DNA of 48,914 nucleotides from Streptomyces sp. MUM 2J (GTDB taxonomy: Bacteria > Actinomycetota > Actinomycetes > Streptomycetales > Streptomycetaceae). Every line of letters begins with the position of its first letter. Within the stretch, counting starts at the first letter, position 1. The notes under the pieces are model-generated. The model made no database searches. It was given only the letters and a program-made list of their open reading frames with translations, and was not told the DNA's origin. Shown here piece by piece: positions 36,859-47,404 of this stretch. The stretch covers positions 1 through 48,914 of the forward strand of contig NZ_JADWYM010000048.1 of NCBI RefSeq assembly GCF_022414535.1. Reading direction: 5' to 3'. A program made the translations under genes and the position numbers.

Positions 36859-38682
36859 TCACCCCGGATAAACGGGCGCCGACCCCACCTTCACGACCTT
36901 CTCCCACTGCCCCGTGGCAGGCAGGCGCACGATGCCGTCCACCGAGTGGGCCACCAGCGAGACCCGGTCGTCCTCGGAGGCGGCGATCTCCTGCACCCCG
37001 GTCAGTGCGGCCGGCGCCGGCCCCTCCGGCGTGGATCCGTCGACCTGGACGTACCGCATCTGCTGCACGCCTTCCGTCTCGCGCCCGACCACCACGAGGC
37101 GGCTGTCACCGGCCCACGACATGGTCGTGACCTCCTCCAGCTCGGGCGCCGCAGGCCGCAGTTCGAGGACGGAGACCTGCGGCTTGCCGCCGCCGTCGCC
37201 GTCGTCCCGCTCGATCCGGCCGATGACGAGCGACTGCTTGCCGCCCTTCTCGACGACCAGCGCGATCCGTACTCCGTCGGCGGCCACCCGCACGTCCCGG
37301 ATGGTCCCGTCGAGCCCCGGGGTAGCCACGTCCATCGGTTTGCCCGCGCCGTTCACCAGCAGGAACAGCCCGCCGTGGGCGGGGTCGCGGTCGGCCACCC
37401 ACAGGTCACCGTGCGGATCCCAGCTGGGTGTCGACAGCCGGTCCTGCTGCTTCGCTCCCCTGCTGGTCAGCAGGCTGCCGCCGAGGGAGCTGGCCGACAC
37501 CATGGACGCGACGTACAGCTGCCGGCCGTCGGCGCTGACACCCGCTGCCACGTGCTCGTCGTGCGACACCGCCACCGCGCTCAGGCCGACCCCGCCCTCG
37601 CCCAGCGGGCCGGGAACGGGGTCGGGCCGGGTGGCGCCGTTGGCCAGTCGGACCAGCCGGTGGTCGCCGTTGACGAAGTACAGGTACTGGGGGTGGCTCT
37701 GCGAGCCGCGGGCGGCGACCGTGTCGGCCCGGTCCTTGCCGAGCGAGCACAGGTGCCGTCCGCCCGACCTCAGCTCGACCTCGTCCACCACGGGCGTGAG
37801 GTTCTGCAACGTGAACAGCAGCTGGGCCGCCATCTCGTCGCACTTGCCCCGGCCGACCCGCGCGGCCTTGCCGTTGAGGGGCACGGTCAGCCGGTTCTGG
37901 TCGTCCGGCGTCAGCGTGACGCCCTTCTCCAACGCCGTGCCGGTGGGGAAGCTCGACCTGGCCACGGGCCGCAGCCACCGGGTGGGCCCGGCCAGCACCG
38001 ACCGCACGACCTGCGTCATGGGCTCGACACGCTCGCGTACGTACACGGGGTCGGCGACCGTCACGGGCTCCCCGGAGGGCTCCTGCGTGCTCGAGGCGAA
38101 GTAGTACTTGTTGACGGACATGTAGTTGCGCTGGAAGTCGGACTTGCCCATGACGACACCCGGCGGCGGCCCGTCGATGCGCCACTGGCCCGTCTTCCCG
38201 TCCCGGGTGAGGTGCACCGGCTGCCGGTACATCCCCGGAGCGGGCGTGTAGGACTGCTGCTCGTCCACCGTGGCGACCCTGGTGCCGGTCAGCGTGAACA
38301 GGAAGTCGTTGCCGTACTCCCGGCCCCCGGAGCGATCGGCCTCGGCACCGGGCCCGTCGGCGAGCACGGTGGTGGACCGGAACGGGTGCCAGTTCTTCGA
38401 CGCCTCCGGCGTCAGGTACTGGCGCGCCGTCGCGAACGTTGGATCGTCGCTGGTCAGCGCCTCCAGGAAGCCCTGCACGATCTCCGAGGGCAACGCACCT
38501 TCCCTGGGCGGCATCGCGAAGACCCGCACCTGCGAGTCCTGCCGCGGCGTCGACTCCACGCCGCGCAGGTCGCCGCTGTCGGGCATCGTCGCGCACCCGG
38601 CCAGCAGGACCGCGCCACAGGCGGCGTACGCCGCCGCGCGCACCGCCGTACGCCGGGCGCTCCCGTTGAGGTCAGCGCCCAC
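36859..38682 (-). CDS. lpqB: MtrAB-associated lipoprotein LpqB
   Basis: 607 residues; GTG at 38682 with GGGGAGG upstream, overlapping the end of mtrB by 11 bp. The signal peptide ends in lipobox LAGC (Cys30), then ATMPDSGDLRGVESTPRQDS, the LpqB signature. A GerMN-like domain (about 220-340) and a C-terminal beta-propeller-like half (LYVASMVSASSLGG, DPHGDLWVADRDPA) follow. LpqB sits on the outer face of the membrane and interacts with the MtrB sensor to affect MtrA signalling in mycobacteria (established); the same is inferred here from gene order. Confidence 0.95.
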   Translation of the reverse strand: MGADLNGSARRTAVRAAAYAACGAVLLAGCATMPDSGDLRGVESTPRQDSQVRVFAMPPREGALPSEIVQGFLEALTSDDPTFATARQYLTPEASKNWHPFRSTTVLADGPGAEADRSGGREYGNDFLFTLTGTRVATVDEQQSYTPAPGMYRQPVHLTRDGKTGQWRIDGPPPGVVMGKSDFQRNYMSVNKYYFASSTQEPSGEPVTVADPVYVRERVEPMTQVVRSVLAGPTRWLRPVARSSFPTGTALEKGVTLTPDDQNRLTVPLNGKAARVGRGKCDEMAAQLLFTLQNLTPVVDEVELRSGGRHLCSLGKDRADTVAARGSQSHPQYLYFVNGDHRLVRLANGATRPDPVPGPLGEGGVGLSAVAVSHDEHVAAGVSADGRQLYVASMVSASSLGGSLLTSRGAKQQDRLSTPSWDPHGDLWVADRDPAHGGLFLLVNGAGKPMDVATPGLDGTIRDVRVAADGVRIALVVEKGGKQSLVIGRIERDDGDGGGKPQVSVLELRPAAPELEEVTTMSWAGDSRLVVVGRETEGVQQMRYVQVDGSTPEGPAPAALTGVQEIAASEDDRVSLVAHSVDGIVRLPATGQWEKVVKVGSAPVYPG

Positions 38683-41041
38683 GGAAGGCCTCCCCTTGCT
38701 GATCGGACGGTCCCGACCGGGTCGACCGGGCGGACTGCACGGACTCTGCGGGCCGGGACTGCTGGGGCCGCCGGGACTCGTCGGGCCGAGCGGCGTGCCC
38801 GGCCGGGGCGGACCGGTCGACGGACCCGGCGTGCCCGGAGCCGTCCGGGTGACCGGAACCGGGGGAACCATCGTGCCCGGCGGCACGGTCCGCAGGCTCG
38901 GGGCGGTCCGTGCGCCCGGGGTTCTCGCGCGGTTCGGGACGGTCCGGTTGCCCGGGACCGCCGGAGGGACCGGGCCGTTCCGATCCCGCCGATCCCTCCG
39001 GTGCGGCGGTTCGGGACGATCCCGCTGCGGCCCCCGTGCCGGCCGGCCTCGTCACGCCGCCCGGCGCCGTCTCGGGCCGCAGCGGCCCACCGCCCGGCCT
39101 CGGGACCACGCGGGCACCGTTCCCGGGCAGCGCCGTCGGGTCGGCCGTCGGCGTCGATCCGGTCACCAGGGGCGGCATCGAGGCGTGGGGGCCCAGAGGC
39201 TGTGCCTGGTCCCCGTTCGGCTGGGCGGGCACGGTGACCGCCTTCTCCCCGCCGCGGGGCAGTCCGGCGTCGCCCGGCCCGCGGTTGCGCCGCGAGTCCT
39301 TCGGCTCCAGCGGTATCGGAGAGCCCCGCAACGGCTCGTCCGCGGTCCTGGGCAGCGTCAGACGGAACTGCGAACCGCCGCCCGGTTCACCCCAGGCCTG
39401 CAGCCAGCCGCCGTGCAGCCGCGCGTCCTCCAGGGCGATGGACAGCCCCAGGCCCGTACCGCCCGTCGTACGCGCGCGTGCCGGGTCGGCCCGCCAGAAG
39501 CGGCTGAAGACCCGGGTCGCCTCGCCGGGCTTGAGCCCGACGCCGTAGTCGCGCACCGCGACGGCGACGGCCCCGCCCGCCGCGGCGAGCTTGACGACGA
39601 CGTCCTTGCCCTCGCCGTGCTCCACGGCGTTGACCACGAGGTTGCGCAGGACACGCTCCACGCGGCGGGCGTCGGCCTCGGCGACGACGGGCTGCTGGTC
39701 GCCGACGACACGTATCCGGGTGCCCTTGCGCTCGGCCAGCGGCGCGGCGCCGCTGACCACGCTGCGCACGACCTCCCTGAGGTCGATCGGCTCGGCCTCC
39801 AGCGCCGCCGCGCCCGCGTCGAACCGGCTGATCTCCAGCAGGTCGGCGAGCAGCGACTCGAACCGGTCCAGCTGGTCGGCGAGCAGCTCGGCGGACCGGG
39901 CCGTCACCGGGTCGAAGTCCTCGCGTGCCTCGTGGATGACATCGGCCGCCATCCGCACGGTCGTCAGCGGCGTCCGCAGCTCGTGCGACACGTCGGACAC
40001 GAACCGCCGCTGCATCCGGGACAGGTCCTCCAGCTGGTTGATCTTCAGCTGAAGGCTCTGCGCCATCTTGTTGAAGGCCTCGCCGAGCCGGGCGATGTCG
40101 TCCTCGCCGGTGACCTTCATCCGCTCCTGGAGCCGTCCGGCCGACAACCGCTCCGCGATCCCCGCGGCCATCCGCACGGGCGTGACGACCTGCCGCACCA
40201 CCAGCCACGCGATGGCGCCGAGGAGGACGACGACGAACAGCCCCGCGGTGGCCAGTGTGCCCTTGACCAGGCTCAGGGACTTCTCCTCCTGCGTGAGCGG
40301 GAAGAGGTAGTACAGCTGGTAGGGGTTGCCGTTGGGGTCGTTGACCTGCTTGCCGATGACGAGGCCGGGCTGGGACTGCTTGCCGTCGTAGTAGACGATC
40401 CGGGTGTAACTCTGCGCCGCGGCCGTGCTGGAGTCGATCCGCTGCCGCAGTGCCTCGGGCACGCTGACGGAGGGGTCGACGAACCCGGAGGCGCGCGGAC
40501 CGCGCCCGCCGGCGCCGTCTCCGCCCACCGGCAGGGTGACCACGTCGAAGGCGCCCTGGCCGCCGCTCGACAGCGACGAGACCAGGTTGCTCATCCACTC
40601 GATGACGTTCGGCGCGGGACTGCCGTCCACCCCGGAGCCTTCGTCGGCTCCGGACGCCGCCTCGTCGGCCTTCTGCTTGGCCACCGCGAAACCGCCCGTG
40701 GCCTGGCTCTGCGACGCCTTGACCTTGGCGTCCAGCAGGCCGTTGCGCACCTGCCCGATCACGACGAAGCCCAGCAGCAGCACGACACCCAGCGACATCA
40801 GCAGGGTCGTGGCGACGACCCGGAGCTGGATGTTGCGCCGCCACAGGCGTATGACGGGCAGCAGCGGGCGGCGCACCCACCGCATGAGCAGGCGGATGAC
40901 CGGGCTGCCCTGGACGCCGCCCTGGAGAAGTCCGCCCTCCAGGAAGCGTGCCCGGCGTGAGCCTGGCGCCTTGGAGCCGACAGGCCGCCCGGCACCGGCG
41001 CCGGACCGGCGGGGCGCCGCAGCGGCACTGTCCCTGGACAT
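38672..41041 (-). CDS. mtrB: Two-component sensor kinase MtrB
   Basis: 789 residues; ATG at 41041, one base after the mtrA stop. TM1 about 71-97, extracellular sensor to about 260, TM2 about 261-283, HAMP about 284-336, then HisKA with the phosphorylated His353 in FVSDVSHELRTPLTTVRMAA and the ATPase boxes NLVVNAVEHGEG, DYGVGL and GTGLGLSIALEDARLHGG. The kinase core ends near 570; the last 217 residues (573-789) are Pro/Gly/Ser/Arg-rich and predicted disordered, far longer than kinase function needs. Also note a basic N-terminal 50 residues. With MtrA it controls cell-cycle, wall and developmental genes in actinobacteria. Confidence 0.97.
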   Translation of the reverse strand: MSRDSAAAAPRRSGAGAGRPVGSKAPGSRRARFLEGGLLQGGVQGSPVIRLLMRWVRRPLLPVIRLWRRNIQLRVVATTLLMSLGVVLLLGFVVIGQVRNGLLDAKVKASQSQATGGFAVAKQKADEAASGADEGSGVDGSPAPNVIEWMSNLVSSLSSGGQGAFDVVTLPVGGDGAGGRGPRASGFVDPSVSVPEALRQRIDSSTAAAQSYTRIVYYDGKQSQPGLVIGKQVNDPNGNPYQLYYLFPLTQEEKSLSLVKGTLATAGLFVVVLLGAIAWLVVRQVVTPVRMAAGIAERLSAGRLQERMKVTGEDDIARLGEAFNKMAQSLQLKINQLEDLSRMQRRFVSDVSHELRTPLTTVRMAADVIHEAREDFDPVTARSAELLADQLDRFESLLADLLEISRFDAGAAALEAEPIDLREVVRSVVSGAAPLAERKGTRIRVVGDQQPVVAEADARRVERVLRNLVVNAVEHGEGKDVVVKLAAAGGAVAVAVRDYGVGLKPGEATRVFSRFWRADPARARTTGGTGLGLSIALEDARLHGGWLQAWGEPGGGSQFRLTLPRTADEPLRGSPIPLEPKDSRRNRGPGDAGLPRGGEKAVTVPAQPNGDQAQPLGPHASMPPLVTGSTPTADPTALPGNGARVVPRPGGGPLRPETAPGGVTRPAGTGAAAGSSRTAAPEGSAGSERPGPSGGPGQPDRPEPRENPGRTDRPEPADRAAGHDGSPGSGHPDGSGHAGSVDRSAPAGHAARPDESRRPQQSRPAESVQSARSTRSGPSDQQGEAFRGR

Positions 41042-41042
41042 G

Positions 41043-41732
41043 TCAGCTCGGCCCGGCCTTGTAACCGACGCCGCGGACGGTCACCACGATCTCCGGCCGC
41101 TCCGGGTCCTTCTCGACCTTGGAGCGCAGCCGCTGGACGTGCACGTTGACCAGGCGCGTGTCGGCCGCGTGCCGATAGCCCCACACCTGCTCCAGGAGCA
41201 CCTCGCGGGTGAACACCTGCCACGGCTTGCGGGCCAGCGCCACCAGCAGATCGAACTCCAGCGGCGTCAGCGCGATGGACTGCCCGTCCCGCTTTACGGA
41301 GTGCCCGGCCACGTCGATGACGAGGTCACCGATGGCAAGCTGCTCCGGCGCAGGCTCCTCCGACCTCCTGAGTCGCGCCCTGATCCGGGCGACGAGCTCC
41401 TTCGGCTTGAACGGCTTGACGATGTAGTCGTCGGCACCCGACTCGAGGCCCACGACCACGTCGACGGTGTCGCTCTTGGCCGTGAGCATCACGATCGGCA
41501 CCCCGGACTCCGCCCTGATCAGGCGGCACACCTCGATTCCGTCCCGGCCCGGCAGCATCAGATCGAGCAGCACCAGGTCGGGCTTGGTCTCACGGAATGC
41601 AGCCAGCGCCCTGTCGCCGTCGGCTACGAAAGACGGCTCAAAACCTTCACCACGCAGCACGATGCCGAGCATCTCGGCCAGTGCGGTGTCGTCGTCGACG
41701 ACAAGGACTCGTCCCTTCATAAACGACATCAT
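41043..41732 (-). CDS. mtrA: Two-component response regulator MtrA
   Basis: 229 residues. The start MMSFMKGRVLVVDDDTALAE from ATG 41732 follows the form I recall for S. coelicolor; ATG 41720 is a possible alternative. OmpR family: phosphoacceptor Asp57 in LVLLDLMLPGRDG, VPIVMLTAKSD, and DDYIVKPFKPKELVARIRAR. The DNA-binding wing is LTPLEFDLLVALARKPWQVF to VWGYRHAADTRLVNVHVQRL. MtrA is an essential or developmental global regulator across actinobacteria. Upstream are repeated GTnAC motifs (41742-41809) that fit autoregulation. Confidence 0.98.
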   Translation of the reverse strand: MMSFMKGRVLVVDDDTALAEMLGIVLRGEGFEPSFVADGDRALAAFRETKPDLVLLDLMLPGRDGIEVCRLIRAESGVPIVMLTAKSDTVDVVVGLESGADDYIVKPFKPKELVARIRARLRRSEEPAPEQLAIGDLVIDVAGHSVKRDGQSIALTPLEFDLLVALARKPWQVFTREVLLEQVWGYRHAADTRLVNVHVQRLRSKVEKDPERPEIVVTVRGVGYKAGPS

Positions 41733-41741
41733 CCCATTCTC

Positions 41742-41809
41742 GTAACAGTGACCGGGACGCTGGTGAGAGAGGTCACTGGCCCGTGACGATAGTCGTATGC
41801 ACCGGTCAC
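41742..41809. promoter_or_regulatory. Cluster of GTnAC motifs upstream of mtrA
   Basis: GTAAC (41742) and GTGAC (41748) lie as a 6-bp direct repeat, followed by GTCAC (41772), GTGAC (41783) and GTCAC (41805). These resemble the GTTAC/GTCAC half-sites reported for MtrA-type regulators, within 80 bp of the mtrA start. Autoregulation is an inference. Confidence 0.4.
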
Positions 41810-41856
41810 TGTCTGCCCTCACCTCCGCCGCCCCCGGCGACGGCCCGCGCGGGGCC

Positions 41857-42999
41857 CTATCCGAGGGTCTCCTGCCGCGCCCGGGTGCACAGCTCGGCCA
41901 GGGAATCGGCGGTCACCGGTGAGATCACGCCACTCTCGGTGACGATCGCCGTGACCAGCTCCGGCGGTGTCACGTCGAAGGCCGGGTTGTAGGCCTGGGC
42001 CCCCAGCGGCGCCACCGGGACACCACCCCCGGCACCCAGCGACGGCGCCTGCGGCGCGCTGATCTCGGTCACCTCGTACCCGGGCCGCTGCTCGACCTCG
42101 ATGCCCGTCCCGTCCGGGGTGTCCGGGTCCACCGTGGTCACCGGCGCCACCACGATGAACGGCACATGGTGGTACCGGGCGAGCACCGCCAGCGGGTAGC
42201 TGCCCACCTTGTTCGCCACCGACCCGTCGGCCGCGACGCGGTCCGCCCCGACCAGCACCGCGTCCACCTCACCGGCCGCGAACAGCGAGCCGGCCGCGTT
42301 GTCGGTGAGCAGAGTGAACGCCATTGCGTGCCGGGCCGCCTCCCAGCCCGTCAGCCGGGCACCCTGCAGCAGCGGGCGGGTCTCGTCCACCCACAGCCGC
42401 CGCAGCCGGCCCGCCCGGTGCGCGGCCAGCGCCACCGCGAACGCGGTTCCCTCACCGCCGGACACCAGCATCCCGGTGTTGCAGTGCGTGAGGATGCGGT
42501 GCCCGCCTCCGGGGAGCAGTTCGTCGAGCAGCGCCAGCCCGTGTCCGGCCATCCGGGCACTGGCCTCGGCGTCCTCGCGGTGCAGGGCCCGCGCCGCGAC
42601 GAGCGCCGCCTGCGCGGCCTGTCCCGAGGTGCCGCCCCGGGCCAGCACGGCCTGGTGCGCCTCCCGGGCCCTGCGCACGCCGACGGACAGATTCACCGCG
42701 GTGGGGCGGGCACCGGCCAGCGAGGCCGCCGCGTCGGCGACGTCGAACCCACGCGCGGCCGCCAGCGCGACGCCGTAGGCCCCCGCGATGCCCAGCAGGG
42801 GCGCCCCGCGCACGGCGAGCGACCGGATCGCCTCCACCAGCGCCGGAGCGTCCGTACAGACCAGCTCGACCTCCTCGGCCGGCAGCCTCGTCTGGTCGAG
42901 AAGGACCACCACGGGCCCCTCGGGCGGCTCCTCCCACCGGATCGCAGGTGTCCCGGTGGGCTGCTTGTCCTCGCCGGATTGCGCGTACTGATCAGCCAT
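41857..42999 (-). CDS. mtnA: S-methyl-5-thioribose-1-phosphate isomerase
   Basis: 380 residues; ATG at 42999 (MADQYAQSGEDKQPTGTPAI), weak ribosome site. The eIF2B-alpha-like fold signatures are clear: SLAVRGAPLLGIAGAYGVAL, THCNTGMLVSGG with the catalytic Cys, and VLVGADRVAADGSVANKVGS with the catalytic Asp. It converts methylthioribose-1-phosphate to methylthioribulose-1-phosphate in methionine salvage. It is directly upstream of mtrA on the same strand (124-bp gap), so read-through into mtrAB is possible. No other salvage gene is adjacent. Confidence 0.95.
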   Translation of the reverse strand: MADQYAQSGEDKQPTGTPAIRWEEPPEGPVVVLLDQTRLPAEEVELVCTDAPALVEAIRSLAVRGAPLLGIAGAYGVALAAARGFDVADAAASLAGARPTAVNLSVGVRRAREAHQAVLARGGTSGQAAQAALVAARALHREDAEASARMAGHGLALLDELLPGGGHRILTHCNTGMLVSGGEGTAFAVALAAHRAGRLRRLWVDETRPLLQGARLTGWEAARHAMAFTLLTDNAAGSLFAAGEVDAVLVGADRVAADGSVANKVGSYPLAVLARYHHVPFIVVAPVTTVDPDTPDGTGIEVEQRPGYEVTEISAPQAPSLGAGGGVPVAPLGAQAYNPAFDVTPPELVTAIVTESGVISPVTADSLAELCTRARQETLG

Positions 43000-43139
43000 G
43001 CGCTCAGTCTGCCCGTTGTCCGGCCGACAATTGAAGCTGCGCGGCCCCGACCTCGACCGGTACCCCGATGACCACCCCATGGCACGATGGCTGCCAACCT
43101 GCCGCCGCGACCGCGGACAGGCACCGTGAAGGAGCGACG

Positions 43140-44435
43140 ATGAAAGACACTCCGGGCTGGGCCTCGCCCGGATCCGCCCCGTCCGACGGGCAGGAGCCCG
43201 GTGCGCAGCCCTCCGCCGGTTCCGCGGAGCCGGCCGGCCGGCCGGAGCAGAGTCCGTCCGGGGCCGACGCCCGGTGGTCCCCGGCACAGCCGCCGCCCGG
43301 CCAGTGGTCCGCGCCGGCTCCCTCGCAGCAGCCGGGCCAGGCACCGCCGCCCCCGCCGCCCGGCCCGGGCTGGGGTGCGCCCGCGCCCACCGGAGGCCCC
43401 GGTCCCGCCGGTCACCGCGCCTGGGGCGCGGGCTGGGGCGGCCCGCCGCCCGCGGTCAAGCCCGGTGTGATCCCGCTGCGCCCTCTGGGCGTGGGCGAGA
43501 TCCTCGACGGGGCGGTGTCCACGATGCGCACCTACTGGCGCACGGTCCTGGGCATCTCCCTGACCGTCGCGGTGGTCACGGAGGTCGCCGTGGTCCTGCT
43601 CCGGGGCCTGGTCCTGAACGACACGGTGAGCAGCGACGCCCTCAACAACCCCGACGCCACCGTCGACGAGCTCGCCCGCGCCATGGGCAGCGCCGTGATC
43701 GACTCCGGCGTCGTCTTCCTCGTCTCGCTGGTCGGCACGGTCGTGGCGACCGCGCTGCTGACCACGGTCACCAGCCGTGCCGTGCTCGGCCGGTCGGTCA
43801 CCGTCCGGGAGGCCTGGCAGGACGCGCGACCGCAGCTGCCCCGGCTGTTCGGGCTGATCTTCCTGCTGCTGCTCATCGCCGCGGCCACCGGCGCCGTGGG
43901 CATGGGCCCCGGCCTCGTCATGGCCGCCACCGGGAACGCCGAGGCGGGTGCCGCACTCGCCGCCCTGGGCGGGGTCGCCGCCGTCCCCGTCGTCCTGTGG
44001 CTGATGATCCGCTTCTCCCTGGCCTCGCCCGCGCTGATGCTGGAGAAGCAGAGCATCCGCAGGGCGATGAGCCGCTCCGCGAAACTGGTCCGCGGCTCCT
44101 GGTGGCGCGTCTTCGGTATCCAGTTGCTCGCCATGATCATCGCGAACATCGTCGCGGCGATCGTCGTCGTACCCTTCTCCCTGCTGGGCGCCGCGTTCAA
44201 CGACGACGGCGTCTCCGGCCTCGTCGACGGCACCGGCGGCGTCGGCTGGCTGTTCCTGGTCGTCAGCGGCATCGGATCGGTCATCGGCTCCATGATCACG
44301 TTCCCGATCAGCGCGGGCGTGACCGTGCTCCTCTACATCGACCAGCGCATCCGCCGCGAAGCCCTGGATCTCGAACTGGCCCGCGCCGCCGGCCTCCCGG
44401 GGCACGGCCCCGGCAACGCCACTCCCGGGAGCTGA
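43140..44435 (+). CDS. Polytopic membrane protein with Pro-rich N-terminus
   Basis: 431 residues; ATG 43140 after AAGGAG. The first 115 residues are Pro/Gly/Ser-rich and disordered; then PGVIPLRPLGVGEILDGAVS opens a domain with about six TMs resembling the glycerophosphoryl diester phosphodiesterase membrane domain/DUF7847-type proteins, without any hydrolase part. It precedes DUF4129-DUF4350-MoxR-DUF58 genes with only 4 bp to the next start, so it belongs to that operon. Likely an assembly factor or scaffold in the membrane (inference). Divergent from mtnA. Confidence 0.85.
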   Translation: MKDTPGWASPGSAPSDGQEPGAQPSAGSAEPAGRPEQSPSGADARWSPAQPPPGQWSAPAPSQQPGQAPPPPPPGPGWGAPAPTGGPGPAGHRAWGAGWGGPPPAVKPGVIPLRPLGVGEILDGAVSTMRTYWRTVLGISLTVAVVTEVAVVLLRGLVLNDTVSSDALNNPDATVDELARAMGSAVIDSGVVFLVSLVGTVVATALLTTVTSRAVLGRSVTVREAWQDARPQLPRLFGLIFLLLLIAAATGAVGMGPGLVMAATGNAEAGAALAALGGVAAVPVVLWLMIRFSLASPALMLEKQSIRRAMSRSAKLVRGSWWRVFGIQLLAMIIANIVAAIVVVPFSLLGAAFNDDGVSGLVDGTGGVGWLFLVVSGIGSVIGSMITFPISAGVTVLLYIDQRIRREALDLELARAAGLPGHGPGNATPGS

Positions 44436-44439
44436 TGGG

Positions 44440-45225
44440 GTGAGTCCGACGGGGGGAGTTCTCACAGCGGCACGGGCGGCCCTGGAACGCGCCGCCGACG
44501 CGGCCGTACCCGCCCTGCTGCGCGCCGGCGACACCTCGCTGCTGTCGTCGGCGCGCTCGGGCGACGTACCACCGGTCACGATCGACCGCGGCCCCGCACG
44601 CGAGGCGGCCCGGCGCGAGCTGTCCAAGAGCGTGTACCACGAGAACGACCCCAGCCTGTTCGAGCGCGTCCTGAACACGCTGTGGGACTGGCTCGACCGC
44701 CTCTTCGGCGCCGCGTCCACCGCGGCCCCGGGTGGAACCGTCGGCCTCGTCGTCATCATCGTCGCCGTCCTGGCCGTCCTGGCCGCGCTGTGGTGGCGCC
44801 TGGGCACACCGCGCCGCAGGCCGGCCCCCTCCGCGCTCCTCTTCGACGACCGCCCCCGCAGCGCCGCCGAACACCGCACCGCCGCTGAGGCACACGCCGC
44901 CCGGGCCCACTGGAACCAGGCCGTCCAGGAACGCATGCGCGCGATCGTCCGCTCCCTGGAGGAACGTGCCCTGCTCGACATACGCCCGGGCCGCACCGCC
45001 GACGAGGCGGCCGCCGAAGCGGGCCGCGTCCTGCCCTCCCACGCGGACGGGCTGCGCGCTGCGGCCCGGACCTTCGACGACGTGACGTACGGCGGGCGCC
45101 GGGCGACCGAGCAGGCGTACCGCCTCCTCGCCGCACTCGACGGCGACCTGGAGGGCAGCAGGCCCCTGCTCGCCGGCACAGCGACCGGCACCGCCGGCAC
45201 CGGCCACCCGGGAGCCGCCGGATGA
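44440..45225 (+). CDS. DUF4129 membrane protein
   Basis: 261 residues; GTG 44440. A short N-terminal region with ARRELSKSVYHENDPSLFER leads to one TM (VGLVVIIVAVLAVLAALWW, about 106-124), then a cytoplasmic helical domain VQERMRAIVRSLEERALLDI and RPGRTADEAAAEAGRVLP. This is the DUF4129 pattern, related to transglutaminase-associated C-termini. It forms part of the widespread MoxR-DUF58-DUF4129 gene set whose function is not settled. ATGA overlap with the next gene. Confidence 0.85.
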   Translation: MSPTGGVLTAARAALERAADAAVPALLRAGDTSLLSSARSGDVPPVTIDRGPAREAARRELSKSVYHENDPSLFERVLNTLWDWLDRLFGAASTAAPGGTVGLVVIIVAVLAVLAALWWRLGTPRRRPAPSALLFDDRPRSAAEHRTAAEAHAARAHWNQAVQERMRAIVRSLEERALLDIRPGRTADEAAAEAGRVLPSHADGLRAAARTFDDVTYGGRRATEQAYRLLAALDGDLEGSRPLLAGTATGTAGTGHPGAAG

Positions 45226-46411
45226 CGACCGAGGCCTCCGGCCCGGCCACCTCGGCCTCGCCCACCGCACGCCAGGTGTTCACCCGTTCCCGCGGCCTGC
45301 TCCTGGCGCTGGTGCTGCTCCTGGCCGCGGCCGTCGCCATCGCCGTCGTCCGCTCCGGCGACCGGCACGGCAGCCTGGACCCCCGCTCCACCGACCCCTC
45401 CGGCAGCCGTGCCGTCGCCGCGCTCCTCGCCGAACGAGGCGTCCACACGCGCGTGGTGACCACGCTCGACGCGGCTCGCTCCGCGGCCGGCCCGGACACC
45501 ACCCTCCTGGTCGCCGTCCCCGACCTGCTGACGCCCCTTCAGCAGTCCCGACTCCGCTCGGCGACCGCCGAGTCCGGCGGCCGCACCGTCCTCGTCGCCC
45601 CCGGCGGCACGTCCGTGGAGAACCTCGTCCCCCAGGTCACCGCGGACCCGGCCACCAGCGCCCGCTCGACCCTCACCCCCCAGTGCGACCTGCCGGCCGC
45701 CCACCGCGCAGGCACCGCCGACACCGGCGGCATCCGCTACACCACCACCCGCCTCGACGCCGACAAGTGCTACCCCAGCCGACGCCTGGCCACACTGCTG
45801 CGCGTCCCGGCCTCCGGGAACGGCGACACGATCGTCCTCGGCGCGCCCGACATCCTCTTCAACAAGGGCCTCGACCAGCAGGGCAACGCCTCGCTGGCCC
45901 TCCAGCTCCTCGGCTCCCGCCCCCATCTCGTGTGGTACCTCCCCTCCCTGTCCGACACCACCGCCACCGAGACGGACGACGAGGCGGACTTCCTGGACCT
46001 GCTCCCCTCGGGCTGGCTGTGGGGCACCCTGCAGCTCTTCGTCGCCGCAGCCCTGGCCGCCCTCTGGCGCGCACGCCGGCTCGGACGCCTCGTGCCCGAG
46101 AACCTCCCCGTGGCGATCCGCGCCTCCGAGACCGTCGAGGGCCGCGCCCGCCTCTACCGCAGGGCCGATGCCCGCGACCGGGCCGCCACAGCTCTCCGCT
46201 CCACGACACGCGCCCGCCTGGCCCCGCTCGTGGGAGTCTCCGTCTCCCAGGCCCACGCACCCGAGGCCCTGCTCCCCGCCCTCTCCGCCCACCTGCACAG
46301 CAGCGGACAGGACCTGGACACCCTCCTCTTCGGCCCACCGCCGCGCGACGACGCGGCGCTCGTCTCCCTCGCCGACCGACTCGACGCCCTCGAAAGTGAG
46401 GTACGCCGTCC

Positions 46412-46415
<4 letters not shown>
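45222..46415 (+). CDS. DUF4350 membrane protein
   Basis: 397 residues; ATG overlaps the upstream stop. One TM near the start (GLLLALVLLLAAAVAIAVV), then a long extracytoplasmic part with a DUF4350/ABC-type GldG-like fold (DPSGSRAVAALLAERGVHTR, TLLVAVPDLLTPLQQSRLR), two Cys residues that may pair (LTPQCDLPA, ADKCYPSR), a second TM (TLQLFVAAALAALWRARRLG) and a cytoplasmic tail. GldG-like domains bind or present small ligands. Overlaps the MoxR gene by ATGA. Confidence 0.85.

Positions 46416-47403
<988 letters not shown>

Positions 47404-47404
<1 letters not shown>

Noticed and set aside
42693..46298. 1201-codon minus-strand open frame opposite the DUF4129/DUF4350 operon and part of MoxR
   Set aside because: Low-complexity Gly/Arg sequence; the opposite strand carries real coupled genes with motifs.
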